Assembly: GCF_947179515.1 (NCBI RefSeq)
Contig: NC_067495.1
Coordinates: forward strand, 91,549,423-91,613,422
Direction of reading: 5' to 3'
Source: Apodemus sylvaticus
Lineage: Eukaryota > Chordata > Mammalia > Rodentia > Muridae
DNA length: 64,000 nucleotides
Shown: piece by piece, positions 55,501 through 63,640 of the stretch
Position numbering within the stretch: position 1 is the stretch's first letter
Layout of the letters: each line of letters starts with the position of its first letter
The notes under the pieces: generated by a model
Database searches by the model: none
Told to the model about the DNA's origin: nothing
Seen by the model: the letters and a program-made list of their open reading frames with translations, nothing else
Program-made: the position numbers and the translations under genes

Positions 55501-58500
55501 TGGTGGTGACATAGCTTAATGGCAGATAGAACACTTACCTAGCATGCATGAGCACTAAAAAAGCAAAGCAAAACAAGATTTTGTGCATCTGGGGTTATCA
55601 CTCAGTTGGTAGAGTGCTTGTCTAGCATGCACAAAGCCCTAGGTTTGATTCTCATTACAACCTAAGAGTGCAGAAAGGCATGCATGTAATCCTAACATTT
55701 GGTACTTGAAGACTAAATGATCATAAGTTTAAAGTCATACTCTACATACTGAGTTTAAGGCTAATATGAGACCCTATCTCACAAAATCATACCTGAGAAA
55801 TATCCGCAGTCTTATAAAATGTTTTTCTATCAACAGTTTTCAGGCTTCCGATAACACAAGGCAAATTAACCAGTTTAGCAGACAGTGAAACATCTTCTAC
55901 TTGAACAACTGCATGGTGTCCATCAGCTAAAGGAAAGTAGAGAAAATATTGACATTTCAGTGGACTCTTTGATGTCCAAGAATTTGAATAATGAACTTAG
56001 ATGAGACAAGTTACAAAGCAGTATTTAGTTAGTAACTTCTAGAAAAAGAAGAGAGTATCTATAGCTTGTTTGTCCATATTGTATGTTACTAGTTAAAAAG
56101 TACATTTCTTTTTTGTTTTTGTTTTTAGTTTTTCCAAGACAGGGTTTCTCTTTATAGCCCTGGCTGTCCTGGAACTCACTTTGTAGACCAGGCTGGCCTC
56201 AAACTCAGAAATCCACCTGCCTCTGCCTCCCATGTGCTGGGACTAAAGGCGTGCGCCATCACTGCCCGGCAGTAAATTTCTTCCTACTGGTAGCAAAGGT
56301 GAAAAAGACAGCAACTGTTTTCTTCTTATCACCAAAAGCAAATTTCATTCATTTAAATATAATCCTTTAAAAAAAAAGCCTTGTCTAGCCTCAAATAGGA
56401 GAAGATGCACCTAGTCTTATTGCAATTTGATATGCCAAGGTGGGCTGATATCTATGGGATATCTCCTTACCTGAAGAGAAAGGGAGGAGAGGGAGGGGAG
56501 GGAAGAGGTGAGATAAAGGGACTGGGAGAAGAGGAGGAAAGAAAGCTGAAATATGGATGTTAAGTAAATATTTAATTTTTTAAAAAGCTCTCACATTTAA
56601 CATTGGATATGTGTGAAGTCTAAAGGTTGGAACTATAACATACTCTGTTCTTTTTCAGAATTCTAATGCATAGTACAGTGTCTGGCACATAGCAATCTGT
56701 AGCACATTACTGTTTAATATATTTTGAATTAATATTAACTACTTACAAGAAAAGCCAATTTTTAGTTTATCCTTCGAGGCAGCATTTCTAGAATGTATAA
56801 TTTTCCTGACAGCATAAGCTTGTTCCTAAAAGGGTGGTAAATTAAAAATCAGAAAGATTGTTTAAGTGATTACTAATAGAATAAACATTTCGAGGCAAGT
56901 CTTCCCTTAAACAAAACTTTACATTTCCCAAATATTAATTATGCTATGTACCATAAAAGACCATGCACCGTATAAGTCAGGCTAAATGCAGTCAATTCAA
57001 ATTTAACATTATCTTTCAGGAACTACAGTGCTTTCTCCCAGCTTTTCAGTTCTACTTCTTACTGCTATCCTTTCATTAGAAAGGCTTAGCTATGGTTTAC
57101 TAGCTATATTAATTAACTGTAATTGATAACAGCTTCCTGACCATCTCTATCATAGCCTCATAAATGAAATAATACTGGAACATGGTTATTAATGGGAAAA
57201 GAGACTCAAGCATAATATTGAAATGAGTTTGAGAACCTTGCTTGGTAATGAATATGCAGGGGACAATAGTGGTAATCCCTCCAACCACCTCCTCTGAGGT
57301 GACAGAAAGAATTTTAGAACAGTCTTACCTTGTCTGTGCAGAAAATTAGTTGTTAATGTTTATAGCAAGGGACTGGATGATCCATAATTGTCATAGTTGT
57401 TTTGACAAGGAATTAATGCACATAATTGATGGTATATACAGGAAGAAAGAAATATTGTGAGAAGAGTATGTACTATAATAGAATTGCTTGATAGAATATG
57501 ATTTCTATAAAATATTCTGATCTTTTATAGCCTGAAATACAAATGTTTTCTATGCAGTACTATACTTTTGCACTGAAGATAAGTATTCTGAGATATAAGA
57601 GTTACTCACCGGAGGCAGACGCAATATAAACTGTTCCTCCATTTCATGAGATTCATCATGTCTTACATTCATGGCTTGTTTTTGAGTTTATAAAAACACA
57701 AAACAAACAGGTCATTAAAAACTCTTGCTTACGCTACTGATCATCTCTGGTAGTACTGATAACACTATATAAGAACTTTACCCATGATTCTCATTGAAGA
57801 AAATGTGCATATGCTTTAGAGTTTTGGGGGGAGGTGTATGAATGTTATCAAAGTACATTATGCAGAATGCTCAATTAATAAAAATACTTTAAAAAAACAA
57901 TCCTTTAGTATAATGTTAGAAGCTATTAGTAAGTATAGAGAGTACAAAAATAAAAAGACACCCAGTAAGGGGCTAGAGAATGCATTATTTTTTATATTTC
58001 TCTTTGTTTTTATATATATGCATGCATATAAACAATGAAAAATAAACATAAGAGTGTGTGACTCTCTGAGACTGCAAGTCAAACTGTGGCCTCGAAGCAT
58101 CTAGGCCATGTGTGCAAGAGATTGTGTGTGTATGTGTGTGTGTGTGTGTGTGTGTATGTCTGTGCCTGCAGGCATGCGTGCACAGGTAGCTCAAGAGCTA
58201 CCCTGCTGATGCAATATGAAAATGTCAATGAAACATCTTTGCACAATCAATACATACTTGGGCAAAATTTAAAAGTATAAAGTAAATAAAATAACCCTTG
58301 GGGCTGAATATACCAGTTAATCAGAGAAAACAGAAAATACATTATAAGACCGGGAATACAAACACAGAATGTAAGGGACGAGCTGCTAAGCACCATTTTT
58401 TTATTTCTTTTTTTTTTATTCGATATATTTTTTTATTTACATTTCAAATGATTTCCCCTTTTCTAGCCCCCCACTCCCCGAAAGTCCCATAAGCACCATT

Positions 58501-61134
58501 TTATCAGCTCTATCCTGTCTTAGCTTCTCAGCTGAACTAAGATTAGGGCTTTATCTTAATGCCTTTTTGGCAACTCGTCTTTTACAGAATACTTTATGAA
58601 TTCAAACCATTTTAAAGTATCTCCTTGTTAATAAAAACTTTATGAACTCAAACGATTTTAAAGTATCTCCTTGTTAATAGCCCCATTAAAAAGGTTTAAG
58701 GGGGGGGAAGCCTTGCCAAGAAGGGTTTTTTAATAGGTTAAAAAAAAACAGGAAAGGACTATATGTTAAAGAAAATTAATCTACTTCCATCCCCCAGAAA
58801 TATTCATTTTTCTTAATTTGTTTTTGAAAATTCCATGAGGCACTCCCGGATGCCTAATTAAATGAACAGAATCTCTGTCCACGGCTCACTTCTGGCTTAT
58901 CTCCCTTCAGCAGGACAATTGCAATCGTGTAGCCAGAGAGCCCAAAGGCCCTTGCTCCAGGCAAGGCAAACTTGGTCGCACATTTTTATTTTAAAGCGCC
59001 CAGTCATGTACTGCCCTTTGGAGACTGACCGGTTCCCTCTTTTTTTTGGGGGGGGGACCCAATGGAAAAGTTCCGATCCTCCCGCTTTTGTTCATTTGTG
59101 CTGAAAATATACTCGGGAAAGCCACGGGAGTTTTCACACCTCCGGGTTGGTGGACCTGGCCGAGGCAAGATGCTCTGGAGACACCATCGCCCGGCATTCC
59201 TCGGGCCTGATAGTCCTCCTCCGACTCACCTGCTGCTGGTGGCCAGGACTCTTGCTTGGACATCTCTGCTGGCTGAGATCCTAACTCAGGGAGTTTGGGA
59301 ATCGCAGAGAGGTCGGAGCATCAGAGAGAGCCCGGCTTTTCAGGCAGTGGATGCCCAGGCCCCGCCCCTTGTCCCGCCTCCCGAAGGCCATCAGTCAATC
59401 ATAGGGTTCGGGGCCTCGAAGCCTCCAGGCCATGTGTGTAGGCTCCAGGCTATGAGCTGGCTTGCCGGTGCCTGACTGCGAGTCTGCGCAGCCAGCTCCA
59501 GTGCTCCCCTGCTGTAACAGGGCTGGGACCAGCGGGAGAGGCCCGCTAGGGCGTCCTCACACCCCAGCTACAGACTCAGGGAGCAGAGGGGAGTGGGACC
59601 TGAGTCCACCTGAGGGACCTGGGGCGGGAGCCAACGCACAGAAACAAGATGGCACAGCACATGTTCAATCCTCCTGAGAACCTGTCGCTTGGCGAGGCTA
59701 CCTCGCTAGATATTAAACACTACACGCCCCAGGCCCCAAACTGAGTAGCCATTGCTGAGCCCTCCTCAGAGAGGCCTCCTCAGCCAGGCCGGCCGTTAAG
59801 GCTCTGACATAGGCCAGGCTTTCGCCTGCGCCTTCCGTGCAGCGGCCGCGCCTCAGAGGGCTTTTCAACCTCACGAGGCTCACGGGTCCCTCCGTTTGTG
59901 GTGTGACTAACCCGCCACCCTGCCAAGGCCCCAAACTGCCACCAGCCGTGCCGCGAGGGTCCCCCAGGCCCCAAACCGCCACCAGCCGTGCCGCGAGGGT
60001 CCCCTAGGCCCCAAACTGCCACCAGCCGTGCCGCGAGGGTCCCCCAGGCCCCAAACCGCCACCAGCCGTGCCGCGAGGGTCCCCTAGGCCCCAAACTGCC
60101 ACCAGCCGTGCCGCGAGGGTCCCCCAGGCCCCAAACCGCCACCAGCCGTGCCGCGAGGGTCCCCCAGGCCCCAAACCGCCACCAGCCGTGCCGCGAGGGT
60201 CCCCTAGGCCCCAAACCGCCACCAGCCGTGCCGCGAGGGTCCCCTAGGCCCCAAACTGCCACCAGAGAGCCTGTGGCCGTCCCTGTCACCCCATCCATCT
60301 CCGTCCCGCCCCCGCTACCACTGTCCCTCCCCGTGCCCCCCTGCGTTCCTGCCGCTTCATCTCCACACCCCTGCAGTCCCCCCAGGCCCCAAACTGACTA
60401 GCCATTGCTGAAACCTCCTCAGCCAGGCCGGCCGGCCATTAAAGCTCTGACATAGGCCAGGCTTCCGCCTGCACCTTCCGTGCAGCGGCCGCGCCTCAGA
60501 GGGCTTTTCGACCTCACGAGGCTCACGGGTCCCTCCGTTTGTGGTGTGACTAACCCGCCACCCTGCCAAGGCCCCAAACTGCCACCAACAGTGCCGCGGG
60601 GGTGTCATCGTCCCCATCACGTCACCCATTTCTCCCCGTCCCATCCCGCCCCCCCCCCCCGCCCGCCCCTCACCGCTGCCCTAGGCCTAAGGTCAGGTCC
60701 AGGCCCTTCTCAGCAAGGTCAGCCATTACTTTCTGTCAGCCAGGCCAGGCTGCCGCCCTACCTTGCCCCCATAGGTGTCACACCTCAGAGGACCTTTTGA
60801 CACTAACAAGTTCCCTTTTGTAGAAATAAGTCAAAAACCACTCACTTCTCATTGCCTTCACAAGACCTCGGCCGCGAGCAGAGCCCTGGCGGGGCCCCTG
60901 GGGCTCGGGCCTACTGGGACCAGGAATCACGAGGCCTTGAGCCCCTCCGGTGTCAGGCTTGTCCCAGGCACTTTCAGCACCAAGGCTGACAGGAACTTGG
61001 GGCTCTTTGGAGCCCGTTTCTTCTGAAGTTGAAACATCTGTTGAGGGAGCTTCAGGAATATCGGGGGGTTTCACCTCAGTGAGAGCCCCCTCAGCCGGAG
61101 CTCCTTCAACGGGTGCTTCCTCATCGCGCTCCAT
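43472..61134 (-). CDS. Taf7l: Taf7l, TBP-associated factor 7-like (whole coding span, 13 exons)
   Basis: TAF7L is the X-linked, germ-cell-enriched paralogue of the TFIID subunit TAF7. It acts in the nucleus in core-promoter recognition and spermatogenesis, with a reported role in adipocyte genes (established knowledge). Read here: 13 exons sum to 1464 nt, 487 codons plus TAA. Domain order: a species-variable acidic/Pro-rich N-terminus (1-97, exon 1); the conserved TAF7 N-terminal domain opening with EEQFILRLPP (109-118) and running to about 295; an acidic region with 20 consecutive Asp (349-368); and a C-terminal coiled coil (about 417-485) ending FLKE. The paralogue TAF7 is intronless, so this multi-exon form identifies Taf7l rather than Taf7. 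One intron (50859-51288) is U12-type. No disabling change is seen. Confidence 0.96.
44834..44876 (+). repeat. (CA)n(CG)n(TG)n self-complementary tract
   Basis: A CA run passes into a pure CG run (about 44844-44858) and then a TG run. The whole is alternating purine-pyrimidine and nearly palindromic. Confidence 0.97.
45018..45178 (-). repeat. B3 SINE, antisense
   Basis: 'gtgctggagtcagttctctc', 'caggctgtcagattcagtta' and 'aaaagctaagccatcttgc' follow the antisense B3 order. Confidence 0.75.
45190..45760. repeat. Probable L1 (Lx-like) 3' sequence
   Basis: The segment 'catgtgtgcctctcccatca', 'gtgagacccttccctgacaa', 'aatgaggctctgcaatcagc' resembles decayed rodent L1 3' sequence. Orientation and limits are uncertain. 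Confidence 0.3.
46342..46525 (-). repeat. (TTTTC)n plus young B1 SINE, antisense
   Basis: A TTTTC run is followed by a well-preserved antisense B1: 'ctctgtgtagccctggctgt', 'gtagaccaggctggcctcaa', 'tcagaaatccacctgcctct'. Confidence 0.95.
47490..47662 (-). repeat. B2 SINE, antisense
   Basis: 'agatttatttattttatgta', 'ggttgtgagccaccatgtgg', 'gctgggaattgaactcagga', 'ggctgagtcatctctcccgc'. Confidence 0.93.
47850..47930 (+). repeat. L1M fragment
   Basis: 'aaacaaatcaaatgtctacc' then 'aacaggaaaatagttaagta' is a familiar L1 ORF2 3' phrase, decayed. Confidence 0.5.
48010..48190 (+). repeat. B3 SINE with CA tail
   Basis: Decayed B3 order ending 'gttgtcctatgacctccaaa', followed by a CG/CA alternating tail. 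Confidence 0.6.
48480..48539 (-). CDS. Taf7l: Taf7l coding exon 12 (residues 454-473)
   Basis: 60 bp, phase 0 both sides, encoding RHFQNVLGKLNIMEKEKCEQ of the C-terminal coiled coil. Donor gtaaga. Confidence 0.95.
49335..49485 (-). repeat. B1 SINE, antisense, interrupted
   Basis: 'acaaggtcttactgtgtatc', then 'tcaaattcagaaatccacct' and 'aatactggggataaaagaaa'. Diverged antisense B1. Confidence 0.75.
49813..49925 (-). CDS. Taf7l: Taf7l coding exon 11 (residues 416-453)
   Basis: 113 bp encoding MAIQKLIYIKEKRLQQIYKK AQRQKDLLRNVENMTLK. Basic coiled coil conserved with TAF7. Donor gtaaga. Confidence 0.97.
50100..50375 (-). CDS. Taf7l: Taf7l coding exon 10 (residues 324-416), acidic region
   Basis: 276 bp encoding DYDVLREMMGDSGSNSNDME, then 20 Asp (codons 50242-50301), then the Glu-rich QEDDDEDDGNEEKEEE and QAKFIQSSFHESDQDYTS. 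The Asp codons run GAT6 GAC4 GAT6 GAC3 GAT1. Donor gtaagt. Confidence 0.97.
50757..50858 (-). CDS. Taf7l: Taf7l coding exon 9 (residues 290-324)
   Basis: 102 bp encoding WEVVADDDTKEIESQGSIPT and TSGEPHMGGASSS. The acceptor ends a U12-type intron ('tgctctcctctcag' after the branch motif). Donor gtaatt. Confidence 0.95.
50859..51288 (-). other. Taf7l: U12-type (minor spliceosome) AT-AG intron of Taf7l
   Basis: On the minus strand the intron begins ATATCCTTC (51288-51280), matching the U12 5' splice-site consensus. Fifteen bases before the exon it has TTCCTTGAC (50881-50873), matching the U12 branch consensus, and it ends in AG. Joining here gives Val-Ser-Val-Arg-Trp-Glu-Val, the family sequence. 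The nearest GT choice (after GTC A) would delete two residues and has a poor donor. Confidence 0.88.
51110..51205 (+). repeat. ID-like SINE
   Basis: 'gctgcttagtggaacagggc' followed by 'tggcatgcatagtaagactc' and 'gatccccagcattacaaac' is a diverged ID element inside the U12 intron. Confidence 0.6.
51289..51361 (-). CDS. Taf7l: Taf7l coding exon 8 (residues 266-290)
   Basis: 73 bp encoding YTQSPSVEKEVKRLLCSDAE AVSV plus the first base of Arg290, equivalent to TAF7 'VEKEVKRLL'. It ends at a U12-type donor rather than GT. Confidence 0.93.
52113..52154 (-). CDS. Taf7l: Taf7l coding exon 7 (residues 252-265)
   Basis: A 42-bp micro-sized exon encoding LPDVKQMEEINFSE. Acceptor 'actacacag', donor gtacag. 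Skipping would keep the frame. Confidence 0.92.
52330..53105 (+). repeat. L1 (L1M-type) ORF2 3' fragment
   Basis: Familiar L1 phrases in sense order: 'aaactcatatggaaagatac', 'aattaagtctcatcaaaact', 'ggtggagaatttgggccact', 'cagcatggcagtttcccata'. Heavily decayed, in Taf7l intron 6. Confidence 0.7.
53106..53480 (+). repeat. B2/B3 SINE interrupted by a B1 insertion
   Basis: The outer SINE starts 'gtgtggttagtgaggtggct'. A B1 with an A/GAA-rich tail (53144-53339) is flanked by perfect 16-bp copies of 'aagatgcttgctatca' (53128-53143 and 53340-53355). The outer SINE then continues 'atgacctgagtttgatactt'. Confidence 0.93.
53485..53695 (+). repeat. B4 SINE (ID plus B1)
   Basis: An ID-like head ('catcagttggtaagggactt') runs into a B1-like body ('gtggtgcatgcctgtaatcc', 'cacttgagaggtggtagagg'). 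Confidence 0.8.
53762..53955 (+). repeat. B2 SINE
   Basis: 'tagagatgggtcagtggtta', 'acccgggttcaattcccaac', 'atggtagctcacaactaccc', A-rich tail. Confidence 0.88.
53985..54420 (-). repeat. Two B1 SINEs, antisense
   Basis: The first (about 53990-54125) shows 'gtagaccaggctggccttga'. The second (about 54295-54410) begins 'tttttgagacagggtcttat' and is more diverged. Confidence 0.75.
54528..54583 (-). CDS. Taf7l: Taf7l coding exon 6 (residues 233-251)
   Basis: 56 bp encoding TPPLKNVRKKRFRKTTKK, the basic motif shared with TAF7. The donor gttagt departs from gtaagt at position 3. Confidence 0.96.
54800..54929 (-). CDS. Taf7l: Taf7l coding exon 5 (residues 190-233)
   Basis: 130 bp encoding MLVCSPEGEPHSSPEEPVIS through KKKYNWKHG. 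Acceptor 'ttgcttaatgtag', donor gtaagt. Confidence 0.97.
55590..55790 (+). repeat. B4 SINE (ID plus B1) abutting a splice donor
   Basis: An ID head ('gttatcactcagttggtaga') is followed by a diverged B1 body ending 'gagaccctatctcacaaaat'. On the minus strand this repeat starts only a few bases after the Taf7l exon 4 donor at 55792. Confidence 0.75.
55793..55926 (-). CDS. Taf7l: Taf7l coding exon 4 (residues 145-189)
   Basis: 134 bp encoding DGHHAVVQVEDVSLSAKLVN through TFYKTADISQ, the core of the TAF7 N-terminal domain (LPCVIGSLKT, TFYKTAD). Donor gtatga. Confidence 0.97.
56115..56272 (-). repeat. B1 SINE, antisense, young
   Basis: 'ccaagacagggtttctcttt', 'tagccctggctgtcctggaa', 'tcagaaatccacctgcctct', 'gcgtgcgccatcactgcccg'. 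Nearly intact. Confidence 0.95.
56395..56585 (+). repeat. Rodent L1 3'UTR end
   Basis: 'gatatctatgggatatctcc', a G/A-rich stretch, 'gactgggagaagaggaggaa' and a TAAATA tail follow the mouse L1 3'UTR pattern. Confidence 0.65.
56747..56825 (-). CDS. Taf7l: Taf7l coding exon 3 (residues 119-145)
   Basis: 79 bp encoding EQAYAVRKIIHSRNAASKDK LKIGFS. Acceptor 'cccttttag', donor gtaagt. Confidence 0.97.
57610..57674 (-). CDS. Taf7l: Taf7l coding exon 2 (residues 97-118)
   Basis: 65 bp starting CC ATG and encoding MNVRHDESHEMEEQFILRLP P, the opening of the TAF7 domain. Its own ATG (57672) could start a short form. Donor gtgagt. Confidence 0.95.
58113..58160 (+). repeat. (TG)n microsatellite
   Basis: An interrupted TG run of about 40 bp in Taf7l intron 1. 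Confidence 0.9.
58398..58495 (-). repeat. L1 fragment, antisense
   Basis: T-rich start then 'tatttacatttcaaatgatt', 'cccccactccccgaaagtcc' is a common antisense rodent L1 phrase. Confidence 0.6.
58591..58679 (+). repeat. 46-bp tandem duplication
   Basis: Two 43-bp blocks starting 'actttatgaattcaaacc' (58591) and 'actttatgaactcaaacg' (58637) differ at two positions and share 'aaagtatctccttgttaata'. Confidence 0.92.
59230..59263 (-). CDS. Taf7l: Candidate alternative first coding exon of Taf7l
   Basis: On the minus strand an ATG at 59263 opens MSKQESWPPAA and ends after one base of the next codon at a strong donor (cagcag/gtgagt). That phase exactly fits exon 2, whose first bases CC would give Ala-Met-Asn-Val and continue in frame, a 402-residue form. 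The TAF7 paralogue also starts MSK shortly before its QFILRLP motif (from memory). GC-box sequence lies 100-140 bp upstream. No transcript evidence is available, so this is an inference. Confidence 0.5.
59264..59420 (-). promoter_or_regulatory. Taf7l: GC-box region upstream of the candidate alternative Taf7l exon
   Basis: A GC-rich block contains Sp1-type boxes 'ccccgcccc' (about 59360-59368) and 'cccgcctccc' (about 59373-59382). 'agtcaatca' and several CpGs follow. It sits at the expected distance upstream of the ATG at 59263. The true start site is unknown. Confidence 0.45.
59728..59956 (+). repeat. Segmental duplication copy 1 in Taf7l intron 1
   Basis: About 225 bp, including 'ggccaggctttcgcctgcgc' and 'gtgtgactaacccgccaccc', recur at 60383-60602 with few differences. 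A more diverged third copy lies at about 60700-60830 beside the exon 1 donor. Confidence 0.93.
59941..60260 (+). repeat. 40-bp GC-rich minisatellite, 8 copies
   Basis: Eight exact-length 40-bp units each contain 'accagccgtgccgcgagggt'. Two subtypes differ at two positions (ccccc-a/aaccg and cccct-a/aactg). Their order is A B A B A A C B, where C is a hybrid, giving a partly 80-bp higher-order pattern. Long reading frames on both strands are repeat artefacts. Confidence 0.98.
60383..60602 (+). repeat. Segmental duplication copy 2 in Taf7l intron 1
   Basis: It shares 'tgcagcggccgcgcctcaga' and 'ctcacgggtccctccgtttg' with copy 1 (59728-59956). It lacks the minisatellite and is followed by C-rich sequence and the diverged third copy. 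Confidence 0.93.
60846..61134 (-). CDS. Taf7l: Taf7l coding exon 1 (residues 1-97)
   Basis: 289 bp starting ATG at 61134 and encoding MERDEEAPVEGAPAEGALTE, then a Pro/Glu/Ser-rich stretch to GRGLVKAMR. The donor is gtgagt (60845-60840). This N-terminus is poorly conserved between mammals. The frame could run on to residue 118, but the donor phase matches exon 2. Confidence 0.88.
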
Positions 61135-61200
61135 GGCCCACTGAACCTCGGGGGAGTCTGCTGGGGGGCTAAAATGGCGTCGAGTTTTGTCACGTGGTAT
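61135..61200 (-). promoter_or_regulatory. Taf7l: Proximal promoter and 5' leader of Taf7l
   Basis: Upstream of the ATG the minus strand shows an E-box CACGTG (61191-61196), then 'cgccatttt' (about 61172-61180), a YY1-like initiator motif often found at TATA-less starts. No TATA box is seen. The start site is inferred to lie at about 61150-61180. Confidence 0.5.
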
Positions 61201-62439
61201 TGGAGGGTTCTAGAACGCTTAAGAATTACGCAAAAATATATTTCTCTTAAAGAGACAGTGACACTAAAAAGACATTTTGTTGCCGAACAAAGACTTTATA
61301 AACTCTCAGCTGCTTAAACACTAACCAATGCTTAATTTTAAAGGGTGCTTTTTTTGACAGACTCGTACAATCATTTCCTCTAGATACATACTTGGTTTTT
61401 ATGTTCAATGAAGCTACATTATCAGATATTTAAAAGTTCAAAGGAGAGTTTTGGCATGTTTTGGAAGCCACCAATATACTTTATGGTGGCTGCTATAACT
61501 CTCAAAACTTAATTTGCAACCTACCTCTAAAATACTGAACGTGGGGCTTACCTATTAAGAGCAAAGATTGATTTTTGCAAAGGACATTTTAGCGAGCACC
61601 CACATCAGGTTGTGCACAATTTTCTGTAACTCCAACTCCATGGTGGAATCTGATACCTCTGGCCGCTAGGGCCCCTGCATTCATGTGCATACAAACACAG
61701 AATAATACAATTGTATATAATTGTATATTATATATTGTATAGTTGTATAATAATACAACACACACAATAAGTCTTAAAATTAAAGTACCAGCCTTATTGT
61801 AGTATGTCAACTCTTCTCTTTACTTTCCTTGTTCCTATTTTTATGTACACTAAATTACACTGAAAATTGTTCAAAAGTAAAAAAAAATCAGCTATAACTG
61901 TTAGATAAATAATGCTCTAGCAAAAAAATGTCTGATGAAACAGATTTTGGGTAGTAGAGATTGTAGTAGCAGCTTCTTTAGAAGTTTAATACTCCAAAAA
62001 GCATTAATTGAAAATTTATTTTGGTAACATAGTAATGTCCATGTTGTAATGGACTGCATTCTAACAGTTTGAGCATGTGTTTCTCTACAGGGATCATATT
62101 CTCCCTTTCTAGTATCCTTCCCATAATTCTCAACTCTCCTGTTTTCCCCCCTTTACTTTTTTCAGAGCAGAATGTAAGTTTTATTGACTTCTTTTAAAAA
62201 ATAACTTTTAGAATAGTGTATTGACATTTCCATAAGTGTGTGTCACTATACATTGTTTCCATTTGCTCTCTTTCACTCTGAGCTGCCCCACACCCCACAT
62301 TGGCTCCCTTCTTTGGCCCATATAATCTTTCCCTCCATAAATTCATGTATTCCATTACTCTTTGTTTCCCTCTCTTAAGATCTCTTCTTCCCCTTTCCAC
62401 TTTAATGATTCCCAACGCATATTTAAACACAAAATACAT

Positions 62440-62642
62440 GTATGCAATTTTAATTTCTTGACTTATTTTATGTGTATATGAGTGTTTTGCTTGCATGAGT
62501 GTCCACCACGTGTATGTCTGGCGCCTACGAGATTCCCTGGAGCTGAAGTTCCAGACAGTTGTTAATCACCATGTGAGTTCTGGAAACTGAACCGAGTTCC
62601 TGTGCAAGTGCTCTTAACTGCTGAGCCATCTTTCCAGCCCTT
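62440..62642 (-). repeat. B3 SINE, antisense
   Basis: 'tatgagtgttttgcttgcat', 'gttaatcaccatgtgagttc' and 'taactgctgagccatctttc' in antisense B3 order. Confidence 0.88.
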
Positions 62643-62649
62643 GTATATA

Positions 62650-63360
62650 CAAACTTAAATATATTTTCTGCCTATAAGAGAAAAGGAGATATTTGTCTGA
62701 GTATGGATGATTTCACTTAATGATCTCCAGTAACATTCTCCAGTCACATTCATTTTCCTGTAAATGCTGTGACTTCCTTTTGTTATCCCATGATCTCATT
62801 TTTATTGAAATATATTTCATTTTATAATGACTGAATAAAATTCCATCTCATGTGTATGTACCACATTTTTATCCACTTATCTTTTGATGGGCATCTAGGT
62901 TGATTCTGTTTCCTGGCCGTTTTGAATAATGCAACAATAACCATGGATGTGCAAGGATCTGTTGACTTAGTCTTTCCGGTATAGATCCAAGAGGACCTTA
63001 GCCAAATGACATGGCATTTCTGTTTTTAATTTTTTGAGATACATCCTTACTGATTTCAGTAGTGACCACCCTAGTTTATCTCCCTAGCTGCAGTGAATCA
63101 AAGGGTTTTTCTGGAAGGTTTCTTTCCTTGATGGCAGTCATTTGGAATGAAGTGACATGGAATCTCAGAGCAGTCTTAATTTGTGTTTTCTGGATGGCTA
63201 AGGATGTTGAACACTTTATAAAATATTGAGTAACTATTTGTATTTCTTCTTTTGAGAATTACCTATTCTATGCATGGGTCCTTATTGATTGGATGGTTTC
63301 ATTTTTGGTATTTAATTTTTGCAGTTCCTTATATATCCTAGATAATGGGGTATAGTTTTC
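62650..63360 (-). repeat. L1 (Lx/L1M-type), antisense
   Basis: 'ttccatctcatgtgtatgta', 'cttttgatgggcatctaggt', 'tttgaataatgcaacaataa' and 'ctggatggctaaggatgttg' match the antisense 3' part of L1 ORF2. Confidence 0.75.
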
Positions 63361-63379
63361 ATTTTTTAATTTTACATTT

Positions 63380-63640
63380 ATGTTATGGTTGAATGGCATG
63401 TGTACCATGATGCTCATATGGTCAGATGATAACTGGTGAGAACTGGAGGTCTCCTCCATTGTATGGGTTCTGGGATCAAATTCAGGTCCCTGGACTTGGC
63501 AACAAGTGCTTATACCTGCTGAACCATCTTGCTAGCTCTATCCTAGATATTTTAAAATAACTCCTTTCTTATTTTTGCAGTGCTGGGGAGTAAATCAGGG
63601 CCTTGCATATGCTAGGCAAGTGCCACGGAGCTACTATCCC
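63380..63640 (-). repeat. B3 and ID/B4 SINE pieces, antisense
   Basis: A B3 (about 63390-63540, with 'ttctgggatcaaattcaggt') is followed by an ID-like piece (about 63580-63645, 'atgctaggcaagtgccacgg'). Confidence 0.7.

Noticed and set aside
59062..59475. 137-codon + strand frame across the GC-box region
   Set aside because: No recognisable domain. The minus-strand exon candidate explains the CpG-rich composition better.
59780..60401. 137-172-codon frames over the GC-rich array on both strands
   Set aside because: The 40-bp unit is not a multiple of three, but 120 bp is, so open frames arise from the repeat. No splice sites or family match.
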